Below, piece by piece: positions 1 to 9,861 of a stretch of 64,000 bases of DNA. The DNA comes from Novosphingobium sp. IK01 (GTDB lineage Bacteria > Pseudomonadota > Alphaproteobacteria > Sphingomonadales > Sphingomonadaceae): the NCBI RefSeq assembly GCF_033242265.1, contig NZ_BTFW01000001.1:1302001-1366000 (forward strand), written 5' to 3'. Within the stretch, counting starts at the first letter, position 1. The number at the start of each line of letters is the position of its first letter. The notes beneath the pieces are model-generated. The model saw nothing but the letters and a program-made list of their open reading frames with translations, ran no database searches and was not told the DNA's origin. The position numbers and the translations under genes were made by a program.

Positions 1-100
1 CTTTGCACGGCGCGAGCCTTGCCCTGCCCCCTTGCGCCCTGTAGAGCGCGGACCAATTTCATCTCCGATCAACGCCACAGTCTCGCGCAAGGACCCTTCG

Positions 101-1780
<1,680 letters not shown>

Positions 1781-1811
1781 GGCCCATAACCGGCCTCTCG
1801 CAAGCCATCAG

Positions 1812-1845
1812 CCCCCCTTTCGCCCGTGCGGAAGGGGGGTTTTTT
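1812..1845 (+). terminator. Rho-independent terminator after ettA
   Basis: A 12-bp stem (CCCCCCTTTCGC paired with GCGGAAGGGGGG, one G-U) with a 4-nt CCGT loop is followed directly by a run of six T. It lies 31 nt after the ettA stop and is a textbook intrinsic terminator on the + strand. Confidence 0.93.
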
Positions 1846-1986
1846 GTGGTTCGCAAAGCTGAACGAAAGGCCATGCGAACCATTCAGCGATGCGACAGCG
1901 CGTCTCGTCTAGAAACAGTTCAAGCGATGGGGACACAAACTGCCATTGCCGGACGTTTGACGACAGATATCGCAAGGGAGACGGCC

Positions 1987-2910
1987 ATGGCCGCCAGCAT
2001 CAAGTGGAAATCGAACATCGGCGCGGCTCTGGCCGCAGCCCTTCTGGCAGGCTCCGTCCCGGCCACGGTCTTTGCCCAGGAACGCGGCGGCGATCACCAT
2101 GGTGGTGAAAACCGGGGTGGTGAAAACCGTGGCGGCGAAAACCGTGGCGGATGGCAACAGGGCGGTGGCCAAGGCGGTGGCTGGCAGCGCGGTGGCGGCC
2201 AGTGGAATGGTGGCCAGTGGAATGGTGGCCAGATGCAGGCCCGCCCCGCTCCGGCGCCCGTTCCGCAGGCGCAGCCGCAACAGGTTCAGCCCCGTCCGGT
2301 CCAGCCCCAGCAGCAATGGCCGCGCATGCCCCAGCAAGGTGGCGATCGTCAGCCGGGGTGGAACGACAACCGCGGCGGCGACCGCCAGCCGGGCTGGAAC
2401 GGCAACCGCGATGGCGACCGTCAACCGGGCTGGAACAACAACCGTGACGGCAATCGCCAGCCGGGCTGGAACAACAACCGCGATGGCTTTCGCCAGCCGG
2501 GCTGGAACGACAACCGCGGCGGGTATCGCCAGAACTGGGATGGTCGCCAGAGTTGGAACGGCCGCCAGAGTTGGAATGGTAATCGCGAGAGCTATCGTGG
2601 CCCCTGGCGGAACGACTGGCGCCGGGACAACCGCTATGACTGGCGCGGCTATCGCAACGATCACCGCGATCTGTTCCGGGGCCCGCGCTATTTCTCGCCG
2701 TTCCCCAACTATCGCTACAGCCGCCTGAGCATCGGCGTCTATCTGGGCGCGCCGTTCTATGCCCAGCAGTTCTGGATCGCCGATCCGTGGGCCTATCGCC
2801 TGCCGCCGGCCTACCCGCCCTACCATTGGGTCCGCTATTACGACGACGTGATGCTGATCGATACCTACACCGGCGAAGTCGCCGACGTGATCTACGACTT
2901 CTTCTGGTAG
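1987..2910 (+). CDS. RcnB-family secreted protein with Asn/Gly/Arg-rich repeats
   Basis: Exported protein of 307 aa. The N-terminus has a basic start, a hydrophobic core and a VFAQ cleavage-like site near residue 30. The middle is low-complexity: three GGENR units, Gln/Gly/Trp-rich stretches, a Pro/Gln segment, then five 12-residue RQPGWN repeats. The C-terminal 60 residues (PPAYPPYHWVRYYDDVMLIDTYTGEVADVIYDFFW region, given here only as position 270-307) match the RcnB/DUF3315 fold, named for the E. coli periplasmic Ni/Co homeostasis protein; in sphingomonads the metal role is unproven. The ATG was chosen for an AGGGAG ribosome site 6 nt upstream and because it opens the signal peptide; the frame itself is open further upstream. 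The gene is alone between terminators. Confidence 0.85.
   Translation: MAASIKWKSNIGAALAAALLAGSVPATVFAQERGGDHHGGENRGGENRGGENRGGWQQGGGQGGGWQRGGGQWNGGQWNGGQMQARPAPAPVPQAQPQQVQPRPVQPQQQWPRMPQQGGDRQPGWNDNRGGDRQPGWNGNRDGDRQPGWNNNRDGNRQPGWNNNRDGFRQPGWNDNRGGYRQNWDGRQSWNGRQSWNGNRESYRGPWRNDWRRDNRYDWRGYRNDHRDLFRGPRYFSPFPNYRYSRLSIGVYLGAPFYAQQFWIADPWAYRLPPAYPPYHWVRYYDDVMLIDTYTGEVADVIYDFFW
2347..2526 (+). repeat. Five 36-bp in-frame tandem repeats inside the RcnB-like gene
   Basis: Five consecutive 36-bp units each encode R-Q-P-G-W-N-x-N-R-x-G-x. Copies differ mostly at third positions and at the residues after the Asn and Gly. Shorter repeats flank them: 15-bp GGENR units near 2101-2148, 15-bp QWNGG units near 2199-2232, and an 18-bp RQSWNG pair near 2545-2580. 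The repeats are in frame, so copy-number changes would alter protein length without breaking it. Confidence 0.92.
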
Positions 2911-2933
2911 GCCGCTCGCCAGCACGGGCATCG

Positions 2934-2967
2934 TCCGGTGGCAGGCATTCGCCCTGTCACCGGATTT
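2934..2967. terminator. Hairpin between convergent RcnB-like and MarR-like genes
   Basis: A 12-bp stem (TCCGGTGGCAGG with CCTGTCACCGGA, one G-U) and a 7-nt loop are followed by TTTCCCC. The T tract is weak, so termination strength is uncertain, but the position 24 nt after the + strand stop and just before the - strand stop fits. Confidence 0.55.
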
Positions 2968-2988
2968 CCCCGCCCGGATTTCCCCGCC

Positions 2989-3474
2989 TCAGCTTCCCCC
3001 GCCGATCGCCCCCAGGATATTGTGCATCATCGCCAGCCCGTCCTGCGTCAGGCGGACATAGCGACGGCGGCCATCGGCGCTGTCGGCCACGCGATAGAGC
3101 ATCCCCTCGCTTTCAAGCCGGGCGATCCAGCGCAGGATCGTCGTCGAAGGGACACTCGCCTCGATGCACACGCTCGAAACCTGAAGATCGTCCCCGCGAC
3201 AGTGGGCGATGAACAGGTCGAGCAGAATGTCCCAGGCCGGTTCGCCGAACAGCCCCTTGAGCGGGGCAGCCCCGTCGCGCCGGCGGCGCAGCGCATAGAG
3301 CGAACTGGCGATACGAAAATCATCGGCTTCGGCATCGACCGGACCGCCTCCGGACGAAGCCCCGCTCACGGACGATCCCGGCTTGCCGGCCGGCACAGCC
3401 TCCGCAGCGGAGTTGGCCGGGACAGAACTGGCAGACGGGGAGGAAGACGCTGACGCGAATGGCATGGGTGGCAA
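2989..3474 (-). CDS. MarR-like winged-helix transcriptional regulator
   Basis: 161 aa. Residues 1-50 are a Ser/Ala/Pro-rich, probably disordered leader. From about 70 to 155 is a winged-helix domain: a hydrophobic helix around LFGEPAWDILLDLF, a recognition-helix region with VPSTTILRWIARLESEGML, and a wing containing DGRRRYVRLTQDG, all typical of MarR-type regulators. The longest start is TTG (3474), which has GGGAA at good spacing; an ATG three codons inside (3465) is the alternative. No ligand can be inferred. It stands alone, convergent with the RcnB-like gene and divergent from the oxygenase gene, with a 235-nt upstream region that would hold its promoter. Confidence 0.78.
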   Translation of the reverse strand: MPPMPFASASSSPSASSVPANSAAEAVPAGKPGSSVSGASSGGGPVDAEADDFRIASSLYALRRRRDGAAPLKGLFGEPAWDILLDLFIAHCRGDDLQVSSVCIEASVPSTTILRWIARLESEGMLYRVADSADGRRRYVRLTQDGLAMMHNILGAIGGGS

Positions 3475-3709
3475 ACTGGTTCCCGTTCACTTTCGCTGCT
3501 CCACGGCTGGCATCACACCAGACCCCCGGATTGCGTCATGTTGACCGATATTTCGGATAGCTTAATCCTCAATCCATTTCGCCTGCTTTATCAACGATTT
3601 CAGTCCAAATTGGATCAATCCGCGTAGGATACGGAAATCCCCCGGTTTCCCGCCCAGACATCGCATCGTGCCTTGCCGCCATGCGCGCTCTGGGCCATGA
3701 CCCCAGACC

Positions 3710-4432
3710 ATGGTGTTCTTCCGATCCGGCAAGCGTGACGCCCAGGGCAGCGAAACCCAGAACAACGGCGGCGACAGCGACCGCGCCGCTCTCAGGCGCG
3801 TGGGCGATCAGGTCCGCGCCCGACTCGATGCCGATCCTGCCGTCTACCGCCTGCCGGTCGAAGGGTTCGAACTCTACGCCGTGGGCGACTTCTTCACCCG
3901 CACCGAATGCGAACGGCTGATCGCCATCGTCGATTCGGTCGCGCGGCCTTCGGAAACCTACAACCCCGGCGGGGGCCGCACGAGCTACAGCGGGGATGTC
4001 GATCCCCACGATCCGTTCATCCGCATGCTGCAACGCCGGATCGACGATCTGGTCGGCATCGACCCGGCCTTTGGCGAGACGATCCAGGGCCAGCGCTATC
4101 TGCCCGGACAGGAATTCAAGGCCCATTTCGACCACTTCCGCCCGTCCGACCCGATGTGGGAAGACGAAATCGCCCATGGCGGCCAGCGCAGCTGGACAGC
4201 CATGGCCTATCTCAACGCGGTCGAGGAAGGCGGCTCGACCGACTTTCCCAAGGTCGACATCACGCCGGGGGTCCATGTCTCGATCCCGCCCCAGCCCGGC
4301 GCACTGCTGATCTGGAACAACATGGCACCCGACGGACGGCCCAACCCGCGCAGCCTCCATGCCGGTTGCCCGGTCATCAAAGGCGTCAAATACGTGCTCA
4401 CCAAGTGGTATCGGGCCCGCCCGTGGGTCTGA
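3710..4432 (+). CDS. 2OG-Fe(II) oxygenase, prolyl 4-hydroxylase type
   Basis: 240 aa, soluble. The C-terminal half is a double-stranded beta-helix dioxygenase domain with the iron triad His139-x-Asp141 (in KAHFDHF) and His217 (in SLHAGCP), followed about ten residues later by a Lys in KGVKYVLTKW that would bind the 2-oxoglutarate carboxylate. The surrounding pattern (GQRYLPGQEFKAHFD, then an EGGSTDFP stretch, then GALLIWNN) is that of prolyl 4-hydroxylase alpha-subunit homologues. The substrate is unknown; bacterial members hydroxylate proteins or small molecules. The stop overlaps the GTG start of the downstream peptidase-like gene by 10 nt, so the two are translationally coupled. Confidence 0.88.
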   Translation: MVFFRSGKRDAQGSETQNNGGDSDRAALRRVGDQVRARLDADPAVYRLPVEGFELYAVGDFFTRTECERLIAIVDSVARPSETYNPGGGRTSYSGDVDPHDPFIRMLQRRIDDLVGIDPAFGETIQGQRYLPGQEFKAHFDHFRPSDPMWEDEIAHGGQRSWTAMAYLNAVEEGGSTDFPKVDITPGVHVSIPPQPGALLIWNNMAPDGRPNPRSLHAGCPVIKGVKYVLTKWYRARPWV

Positions 4433-6300
4433 CGGCCAGGCCCCGCGCGCTTGCCCTTCTGGCCTGTCCCGCACTGCTGGTCCTGCTGTCTCCCCCGCTC
4501 CACGCGCAGGACGGCACCGCGACCACCATCACCGCCCCGGCCAGCGGCTCCCGATCTTACGGCTATCCGTCTTCGGCCGATCAGGCGCTCGATGCCTTTC
4601 TGGCAAAGGACGACGCCGCACGCCGCGCGCTCGATCCGGTCGAGACCCTCGAACGAGGCGAGCCGCTCTCCGCCGAGCGCCTCGCCATGCTGTTCACGCC
4701 CGCGCTTGCCTCGGCCCAGCGCGCGCGCAATGCCGCCGCGCGCACGGCCCTTGCCGACCTTGCCGCCGCCCACGATCTCGACCCGGCGCACCGCATCTCG
4801 GCACGCGCCTATGCCGCCGTGCTCGACGACGAGCAGGCCATGCTGGCCCCGCCGGTTCAGGACATGCTCGCGCTGATGCCGCTCAGCCCGAGCGGGGGCA
4901 TCCAGGCCGAATTTCCGGCGCTCGCCTCGGAAGGCGGGCCAGAGCCGCTCGACACTTCGGCCGATCACGCCGCCATGCTCGCCCGCGACCGCGCCCTGCC
5001 GCGCGTCTTTGCCACGGCCATCGCCCGCTATCGCGAAGGCATGGCGCAGGGGATCACCAGTCCCAAGGTCGTCGTACGCACGCTGATCAGCGAAATCGAC
5101 GCCCTGCTCGCCCGCCCGCCCGAACGCTCGCTGTTCATGACCCCCGCCGACGAACCCTTCACGCTGAGCGCTGGCGGGACAAAGGCCCATGCCCTCGCCC
5201 ACGCGCGCCTGCGCCGTGCCTATCGCGAGGCCACGCTCGGCTCGGTCTATCCTGCCTATCGCGCCTTGCGCACATTTCTGGCGAGCGAATACCTGCCCGC
5301 CGCGCGCAACAGCGTGGGCCTCTCGCAGCTTCCGGGCGGGGCAGCCCTCTATCGCGCGCTGCTGCGCCACCACACCAGTGTCGATCTCGATCCCGATGCG
5401 GTCCATGCGCTGGGGCTGGCCGAAGTCGCGCGGATCCAGCGCGAGATGGTCACCGTCAAGGACCAGCTCGGCTTTGCCGGGCCCCTCCCCGCCTTCTTTG
5501 CCCACATCCGGGTCGACCCGCGCTTCCACCCGCGCAGGCAGGAAGATCTGGCCGCCGGCTATCGCCATGTGGCCGCCATCGTGGCCGCGCAAGCCCCCAA
5601 CTATTTCCTGACGATCCCGCACACCCCGCTGCTGATCCTGCCCCACCCGGCCTATCGCGCGCGCTACGAGGCGGGGGGCAGCTACAGCCCCGGCAGCCCC
5701 GACGGCAGCCGTCCGGGCGTGTTCTTTTTCAACACGTTCGACCTCAAGAGCCGCTTCCTGAGCGGGGTCGACACGCTCTACCTCCACGAAGGGGCGCCCG
5801 GCCACCATTTCCAGATCAGCCTGGCCCAGGAAGACGACAGCCTCCCCGCGTTCCAGCGCTTTGGCGGCAATACCGCCTATGTCGAAGGCTGGGCGCTCTA
5901 TGCCGAGACGCTGGGCTATCCGATGGGCCTCTACGACGATCCGATGCAGCACTGGGGCACGCTCGACGACGAGATGCTGCGCGCGATGCGCCTCGTGGTC
6001 GACACCGGGCTGCACAGCCAGGGCTGGAGCCGGGCCCAGGCGCTCGACTACATGCTCGCCAATTCGGGCATGGGGCGCAGCGACGCGGAAACCGAGGTCG
6101 ACCGCTACATCGCCGATCCGGGACAGGCCGTGGCCTACAAGATCGGCGCGCTGGCGATCCAGCAGTTGCGCGACGAGGCCGAAAAGAAAATGGGCGCGCG
6201 CTTCGACGTGCGGGTCTTCCACCAGCAGGTTCTGGGCAGCGGGGCGCTGCCGCTGCCGGTTCTGGAAGACAAGGTCCATGCGTGGATGGCGACAGACTGA
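4423..6300 (+). CDS. DUF885 family secreted metallopeptidase-like protein
   Basis: 625 aa. Starting at GTG 4423 gives MGLTARPRALALLACPALLVLL with cleavage near HAQ, a convincing Sec signal peptide, so the protein is periplasmic or outer-membrane associated. DUF885 hallmarks are the motif HEGAPGHH at 455-462 (a zinc-binding-like H-E-x-x-P-G-H-H) and, downstream, the segment YVEGWALYAETLG that usually supplies a further acidic ligand. Family members are listed as putative carboxypeptidases, but few have been assayed. An in-frame opening exists upstream of the GTG, but it only shadows the oxygenase gene. The 10-nt overlap with that gene suggests a two-gene operon. Confidence 0.87.
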   Translation: MGLTARPRALALLACPALLVLLSPPLHAQDGTATTITAPASGSRSYGYPSSADQALDAFLAKDDAARRALDPVETLERGEPLSAERLAMLFTPALASAQRARNAAARTALADLAAAHDLDPAHRISARAYAAVLDDEQAMLAPPVQDMLALMPLSPSGGIQAEFPALASEGGPEPLDTSADHAAMLARDRALPRVFATAIARYREGMAQGITSPKVVVRTLISEIDALLARPPERSLFMTPADEPFTLSAGGTKAHALAHARLRRAYREATLGSVYPAYRALRTFLASEYLPAARNSVGLSQLPGGAALYRALLRHHTSVDLDPDAVHALGLAEVARIQREMVTVKDQLGFAGPLPAFFAHIRVDPRFHPRRQEDLAAGYRHVAAIVAAQAPNYFLTIPHTPLLILPHPAYRARYEAGGSYSPGSPDGSRPGVFFFNTFDLKSRFLSGVDTLYLHEGAPGHHFQISLAQEDDSLPAFQRFGGNTAYVEGWALYAETLGYPMGLYDDPMQHWGTLDDEMLRAMRLVVDTGLHSQGWSRAQALDYMLANSGMGRSDAETEVDRYIADPGQAVAYKIGALAIQQLRDEAEKKMGARFDVRVFHQQVLGSGALPLPVLEDKVHAWMATD

Positions 6301-6344
6301 AGCCCCGGCGCGCAGGCGCTCAAAAAAACCTCAGGCAAAAAACC

Positions 6345-6902
6345 TCAGGGATCGAGCGAGCCGGGCAGAACCGGCCCGAGCGCCGGATCGAGATCGCGCG
6401 GGCGCATCAGCGAGACCAGCCGTGCGCAGCCGCTGTCGATGTCTGCCCAGCGCGCGATGTCGAGTTCGAGCACGGCAAACGTCGCGGTCGGAAACTTGGC
6501 CTCGACCACATCGCGCAAGGGGCTCGACCCGTCGTCGGGCACGAGATCGAAGATCACGTCCTCCAGCCCCGGATTGTGCCCGATCATCAGCACCGTCTCG
6601 GGGTCGCCGGTCAGTTCGCGCAGGAGGTCGACCAGCACCGCCGAACTGGCCAGATAGATCCGCCGGTCCCACTCGACCGGAAAACTGCGCCCCCAGGCCT
6701 TGCTCGCATATTCGACCGTCTCGGCCACGCGCACGGCGGGCGAGGCGATCACCCGGTCGAACCGGCGCCCGGTGTCGCGAATGTAGCGCCCCATGGCCAG
6801 GGCCCCGCGCTGCCCGCGCGCGTTGAGGGGCCTGTCGAAGTCGCGGGCGCGCGCGTCGCTCCAGTCGGACTTGGCATGGCGGAACAGGGCTAGCGTCTTC
6901 AC
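6345..6902 (-). CDS. SixA-type histidine phosphatase
   Basis: 185 aa, one domain of the branch-1 histidine phosphatase superfamily. The phospho-accepting RHAKS motif is at residues 8-12 (His9), followed by the second catalytic His109 in MIGHNPG. The size and RHAKSDW start resemble E. coli SixA, which dephosphorylates phosphohistidine on HPt domains or the nitrogen PTS protein; the target here is unknown. It starts with GTG, and this codon overlaps the stop of the helicase gene (GTGA), so translation is coupled to it. A 14-bp direct repeat (AAAAAACCTCAGG units, 6323-6349) straddles its stop codon. Confidence 0.88.
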   Translation of the reverse strand: MKTLALFRHAKSDWSDARARDFDRPLNARGQRGALAMGRYIRDTGRRFDRVIASPAVRVAETVEYASKAWGRSFPVEWDRRIYLASSAVLVDLLRELTGDPETVLMIGHNPGLEDVIFDLVPDDGSSPLRDVVEAKFPTATFAVLELDIARWADIDSGCARLVSLMRPRDLDPALGPVLPGSLDP

Positions 6903-9691
6903 GCGGGTCTCTCGCAGTTCGGGGCCGGGATGAAGGGCCTCTCCGCCCCTCCATGCGCGTCATCAACACGCGCCGCGATGGATTGTAAAGCCTGATCAAG
7001 GGTTACCCGGCGCACCGGCGTTCCGGGCGGAAAGGCCCCGAGCAGGCGCGAGGGAAAGGCCGAGGAAAGCACCACGAAATGCCCGCGGTCGTCGGCCGAA
7101 CGGATCAGGCGGCCAAAGGCCTGCGCCAGCCGCGCGCGGATGATGCGGTCGTCGTGGCCTTGCGCGCCGCCTTCCTCGACCGGCGTGGCGAGGCGCCGCG
7201 CGCGGTGGAGAATCGAGGGCTTGGGCCAGGGCACCTGCTCCATCACCACCAACCGCAGCGATTGCCCCGGCACATCGACCCCGTCGCGCAGCGCGTCGGT
7301 CCCCAGCAGCGAGGCGCGCGGATCGTCGCGGAAGATGTCAACCAGCGTGCCGGTATCGATCGGATCGACATGCTGGGCAAAGAGCGGCAGCCCTGCGCGG
7401 GCGAGGCGGTCGGCAATCCGGCCATGGACCGCGCGCAGGCGGCGGATCGCGGTGAACAAGCCCAGCACGCCCCCGCCGCTCGCCTCGATCAGCCGGGCAT
7501 AGGCCCCCGCCAGCGCGGGGATATCGCCCTTGACCACATCGGTCACGATCAAAACTTCGGCCTGGTTGGGATAGTCGAACGGGCTTTCGGCGGCGAACAG
7601 GTGCGGCCTGACATCGAGCTGGGCAGCCCCGCTGCGCTGGATCGCCCCGGCCCAGTCGCCCCCGTCGGTCAGCGTCGCCGAGGTCATCAGCACGCCGTGT
7701 GCCGGGGCCAGCACGGTCTGGGCAAACGGCTTCATCGGATCGAGATGGTGGCGGCGCAGGCCCATGTCCCATTCGCGCCCGTCCGAACGGTCGAGCGCGA
7801 GCCAGTCGACGAAATCGGGGTCGGGCGGTCCGCCCAGCCGTCCGAGCAGCGCGATCCAGCCGGCCAAGAGGTCGGTGCGCCAGGCAATCGCGCTGCGGGC
7901 GCCCTCGATCCGCGCGCGGGCCTGCCCGTCGAGCCAGTCCGGCCCGTCCTGCATCAGGGCTTCGAGCCGCAGGCTCAGCCGCAAAAGCGGCTGGCGCAGG
8001 CCCTCGAGCGCGGCGAGCGCCTGCGCGGCGGCTTCGACAATCGGGCCATCGAGCTGCGCGGCTTCGGTTTCAAGGCCATAGCCCGCCTCGCTCCCGCCGC
8101 TTTCGTCGCGGGCCAGCACGGTCGCGCGCACGGCGGCCAGCAGCGCCTCGATCGGGCCATCGGGCATCCCTTCCCCGATCCGGCCCAGCCAGCCATCGGC
8201 GGGGAGCAGTTCGGCAGCCTCGCGCGCCTGGGTGATCGCGGTCGCGCCTTCGTCGTCATAGCTCGCCACGTCGGCCAGCCGCGCGGAAAGCCCGCGCCGC
8301 CGCCCGCGCGACTTGCCCTCCGGGCCGATCACCCAGCGGCGCAGCTCGATGGCCTCGGCCCCGGTCAGTTCGGCGCCGAACGTGCTGTCGGCGGCATCGA
8401 AGACATGGTGGCCTTCGTCGAAGACGATCCGCGTGGGCCGCTGGGCCACGTCGCGCCCGCGCGCGGCATTGACCATGACCAGCGCATGATTGGCGATGAC
8501 CAGTTCGGCCTCGGCACTGGCGCGCGCGGCCCGCTCGATGAAGCATTTGCGATAGTGCGGACAGCCCGCATAGACGCATTCACCGCGCTGGTCGGTCAGC
8601 GCGGTGATTCCCCGCTTGCGGAACAGCGTGCCCAGCCAGCCGGGCAGATCGCCGCCGATCATGTCGCCGTCCTGGCTATAGGCGGCCCAGCGCGCGACGA
8701 GCTGCGCCATGATCGCCGGGCGCCCGGTGAAGCCGCCCTGCAACGCATCTTCGAGGTTGAGCAGGCACAGGTAATTCTCGCGCCCCTTGCGCACGACCAC
8801 CGGCGAAGGCGCCTTGCTGCCGGGCGGCGGCATGGCAAAGGCGCGCGTGCTCTCGCGGCGCAACTGGCGTTGCAGCGCCTTGGTATACGTCGAAACCCAG
8901 ACCGTGCCGCCCGATTGCTGCGTCCAGAGCGAGGCAGGCGCCAGATAGCCCAGCGTCTTGCCCGTCCCCGTCCCCGCCTGGGCGAGCACGATATGCGGCT
9001 CGCGCGCGGCACGGCGCGGGGCGAAGGCCTGAGCCGCTTCCTGCGCGAAAGCGCGCTGACCGGGGCGGTCTTCGGCCCCCGCGCCGGTCAGCCGGGCAAG
9101 CCGCGCGGCGACATCCTCGGGATCGAGGGTGACTTGCGCGGGCTGGGGCCGCTCGGCGCTTTCCTCCCATTCGGGCAGGCGCGCAAACAGCCAGCGCTCG
9201 GCCTGCTGGGGCCGGACGATCCGCCCCTGAAGCAACGTGGCCCAGGGCCAGCGCAACTTGACCAGCGATTGCAGGACGCTCCATGCGCCATCGCGTTCGG
9301 GCCAGTCGGGCGCAGCGGCCGTCGCCAGCAAGGCCTCTGCCGCCTGCTGCAACAGCAGCGGCACGTCCGCATCCGCTTCGGGCACGGGCAGACCCAGCGC
9401 AGTGGCCAGCCCCTTGGGCGTGGGCACGACAAAGCGCGCAGGGTGGATGAACGCATAGAGTTCGAGCAGGTCGAGCCCCGACAGGTCGGGATAGCCCAGA
9501 CGGCTGGCCACCAGCGGCGCATTGAGCATGAGCAGCGGGGTATCGGCCGCCGCGACGATGGATTCGCCCTTGCCGACTGTGCGGGTAGAAGGGAACAGCC
9601 CCACCCCGCGCAGCCAGCAGCCGCCATGGCTGGCATGGATCGCCGGCAGGGCCAGAGCTGCGGGCGCAGAAGGATCGTCGGGTTCGGCCAT
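6899..9691 (-). CDS. dinG: DinG-family ATP-dependent DNA helicase with Fe-S cluster
   Basis: 930 aa superfamily 2 helicase of the XPD/DinG type. Walker A AGTGTGKT is near 239-246 and the Walker B box DEGH near 425-428. Between them four Cys (NYLC near 309, then three in GECVYAGCPHYRKC near 372-383) form the expected 4Fe-4S site. The C-terminal half has SF2 motifs including TSATL and a Q/R-rich motif VI region (QAFGRLIRS). Members are 5'-3' helicases that unwind D-loops and R-loops in repair. About 200 residues precede the Walker A, longer than E. coli DinG but usual for alphaproteobacterial versions. The ATG at 9691 (MAEPDDPSAP) was chosen; 12 more codons are open upstream. Confidence 0.86.
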   Translation of the reverse strand: MAEPDDPSAPAALALPAIHASHGGCWLRGVGLFPSTRTVGKGESIVAAADTPLLMLNAPLVASRLGYPDLSGLDLLELYAFIHPARFVVPTPKGLATALGLPVPEADADVPLLLQQAAEALLATAAAPDWPERDGAWSVLQSLVKLRWPWATLLQGRIVRPQQAERWLFARLPEWEESAERPQPAQVTLDPEDVAARLARLTGAGAEDRPGQRAFAQEAAQAFAPRRAAREPHIVLAQAGTGTGKTLGYLAPASLWTQQSGGTVWVSTYTKALQRQLRRESTRAFAMPPPGSKAPSPVVVRKGRENYLCLLNLEDALQGGFTGRPAIMAQLVARWAAYSQDGDMIGGDLPGWLGTLFRKRGITALTDQRGECVYAGCPHYRKCFIERAARASAEAELVIANHALVMVNAARGRDVAQRPTRIVFDEGHHVFDAADSTFGAELTGAEAIELRRWVIGPEGKSRGRRRGLSARLADVASYDDEGATAITQAREAAELLPADGWLGRIGEGMPDGPIEALLAAVRATVLARDESGGSEAGYGLETEAAQLDGPIVEAAAQALAALEGLRQPLLRLSLRLEALMQDGPDWLDGQARARIEGARSAIAWRTDLLAGWIALLGRLGGPPDPDFVDWLALDRSDGREWDMGLRRHHLDPMKPFAQTVLAPAHGVLMTSATLTDGGDWAGAIQRSGAAQLDVRPHLFAAESPFDYPNQAEVLIVTDVVKGDIPALAGAYARLIEASGGGVLGLFTAIRRLRAVHGRIADRLARAGLPLFAQHVDPIDTGTLVDIFRDDPRASLLGTDALRDGVDVPGQSLRLVVMEQVPWPKPSILHRARRLATPVEEGGAQGHDDRIIRARLAQAFGRLIRSADDRGHFVVLSSAFPSRLLGAFPPGTPVRRVTLDQALQSIAARVDDAHGGAERPFIPAPNCERPA

Positions 9692-9777
9692 GGCCCATCC
9701 TCTGACCGCAAACGCCGCGCAGGGCAAGCACCAGACCGCACCATGCCGGCCTTCTGCCCCAGCGCCAGATCACCCCC

Positions 9778-9805
9778 TTAAATAGTCCGCGCCCGCGCCG
9801 TCTTA
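9778..9805 (+). promoter_or_regulatory. Candidate sigma-28-like promoter for flagellin
   Basis: TTAAAT at 9778-9783 contains a TAAA box, and GCCGTCTT follows 14 nt later at 9797-9804. This partly matches the flagellar sigma-28 consensus (TAAA, about 15 nt, GCCGATAA) and lies about 57 nt upstream of the flagellin ATG. Match quality is moderate, so this is a proposal. Confidence 0.35.
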
Positions 9806-9861
9806 TGCCACGAACCGGACAGCCCCGGATTGTCACACAACCCATAGTGGAGAATGGGAAA

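Noticed and set aside
1..100. Possible coding start before the ettA ATG
   Set aside because: The frame is open, but the residues do not resemble any EttA N-terminus and there is no alternative ribosome site.
2101..2580. Possible CRISPR-like repeat array
   Set aside because: Units are contiguous and in frame with no unique spacers; they are protein-coding repeats.
7079..9781. Long open frame opposite the DinG-family helicase
   Set aside because: It is Arg/Gly/Ala/Gln-rich with no domain, while the opposite strand has complete helicase motifs.
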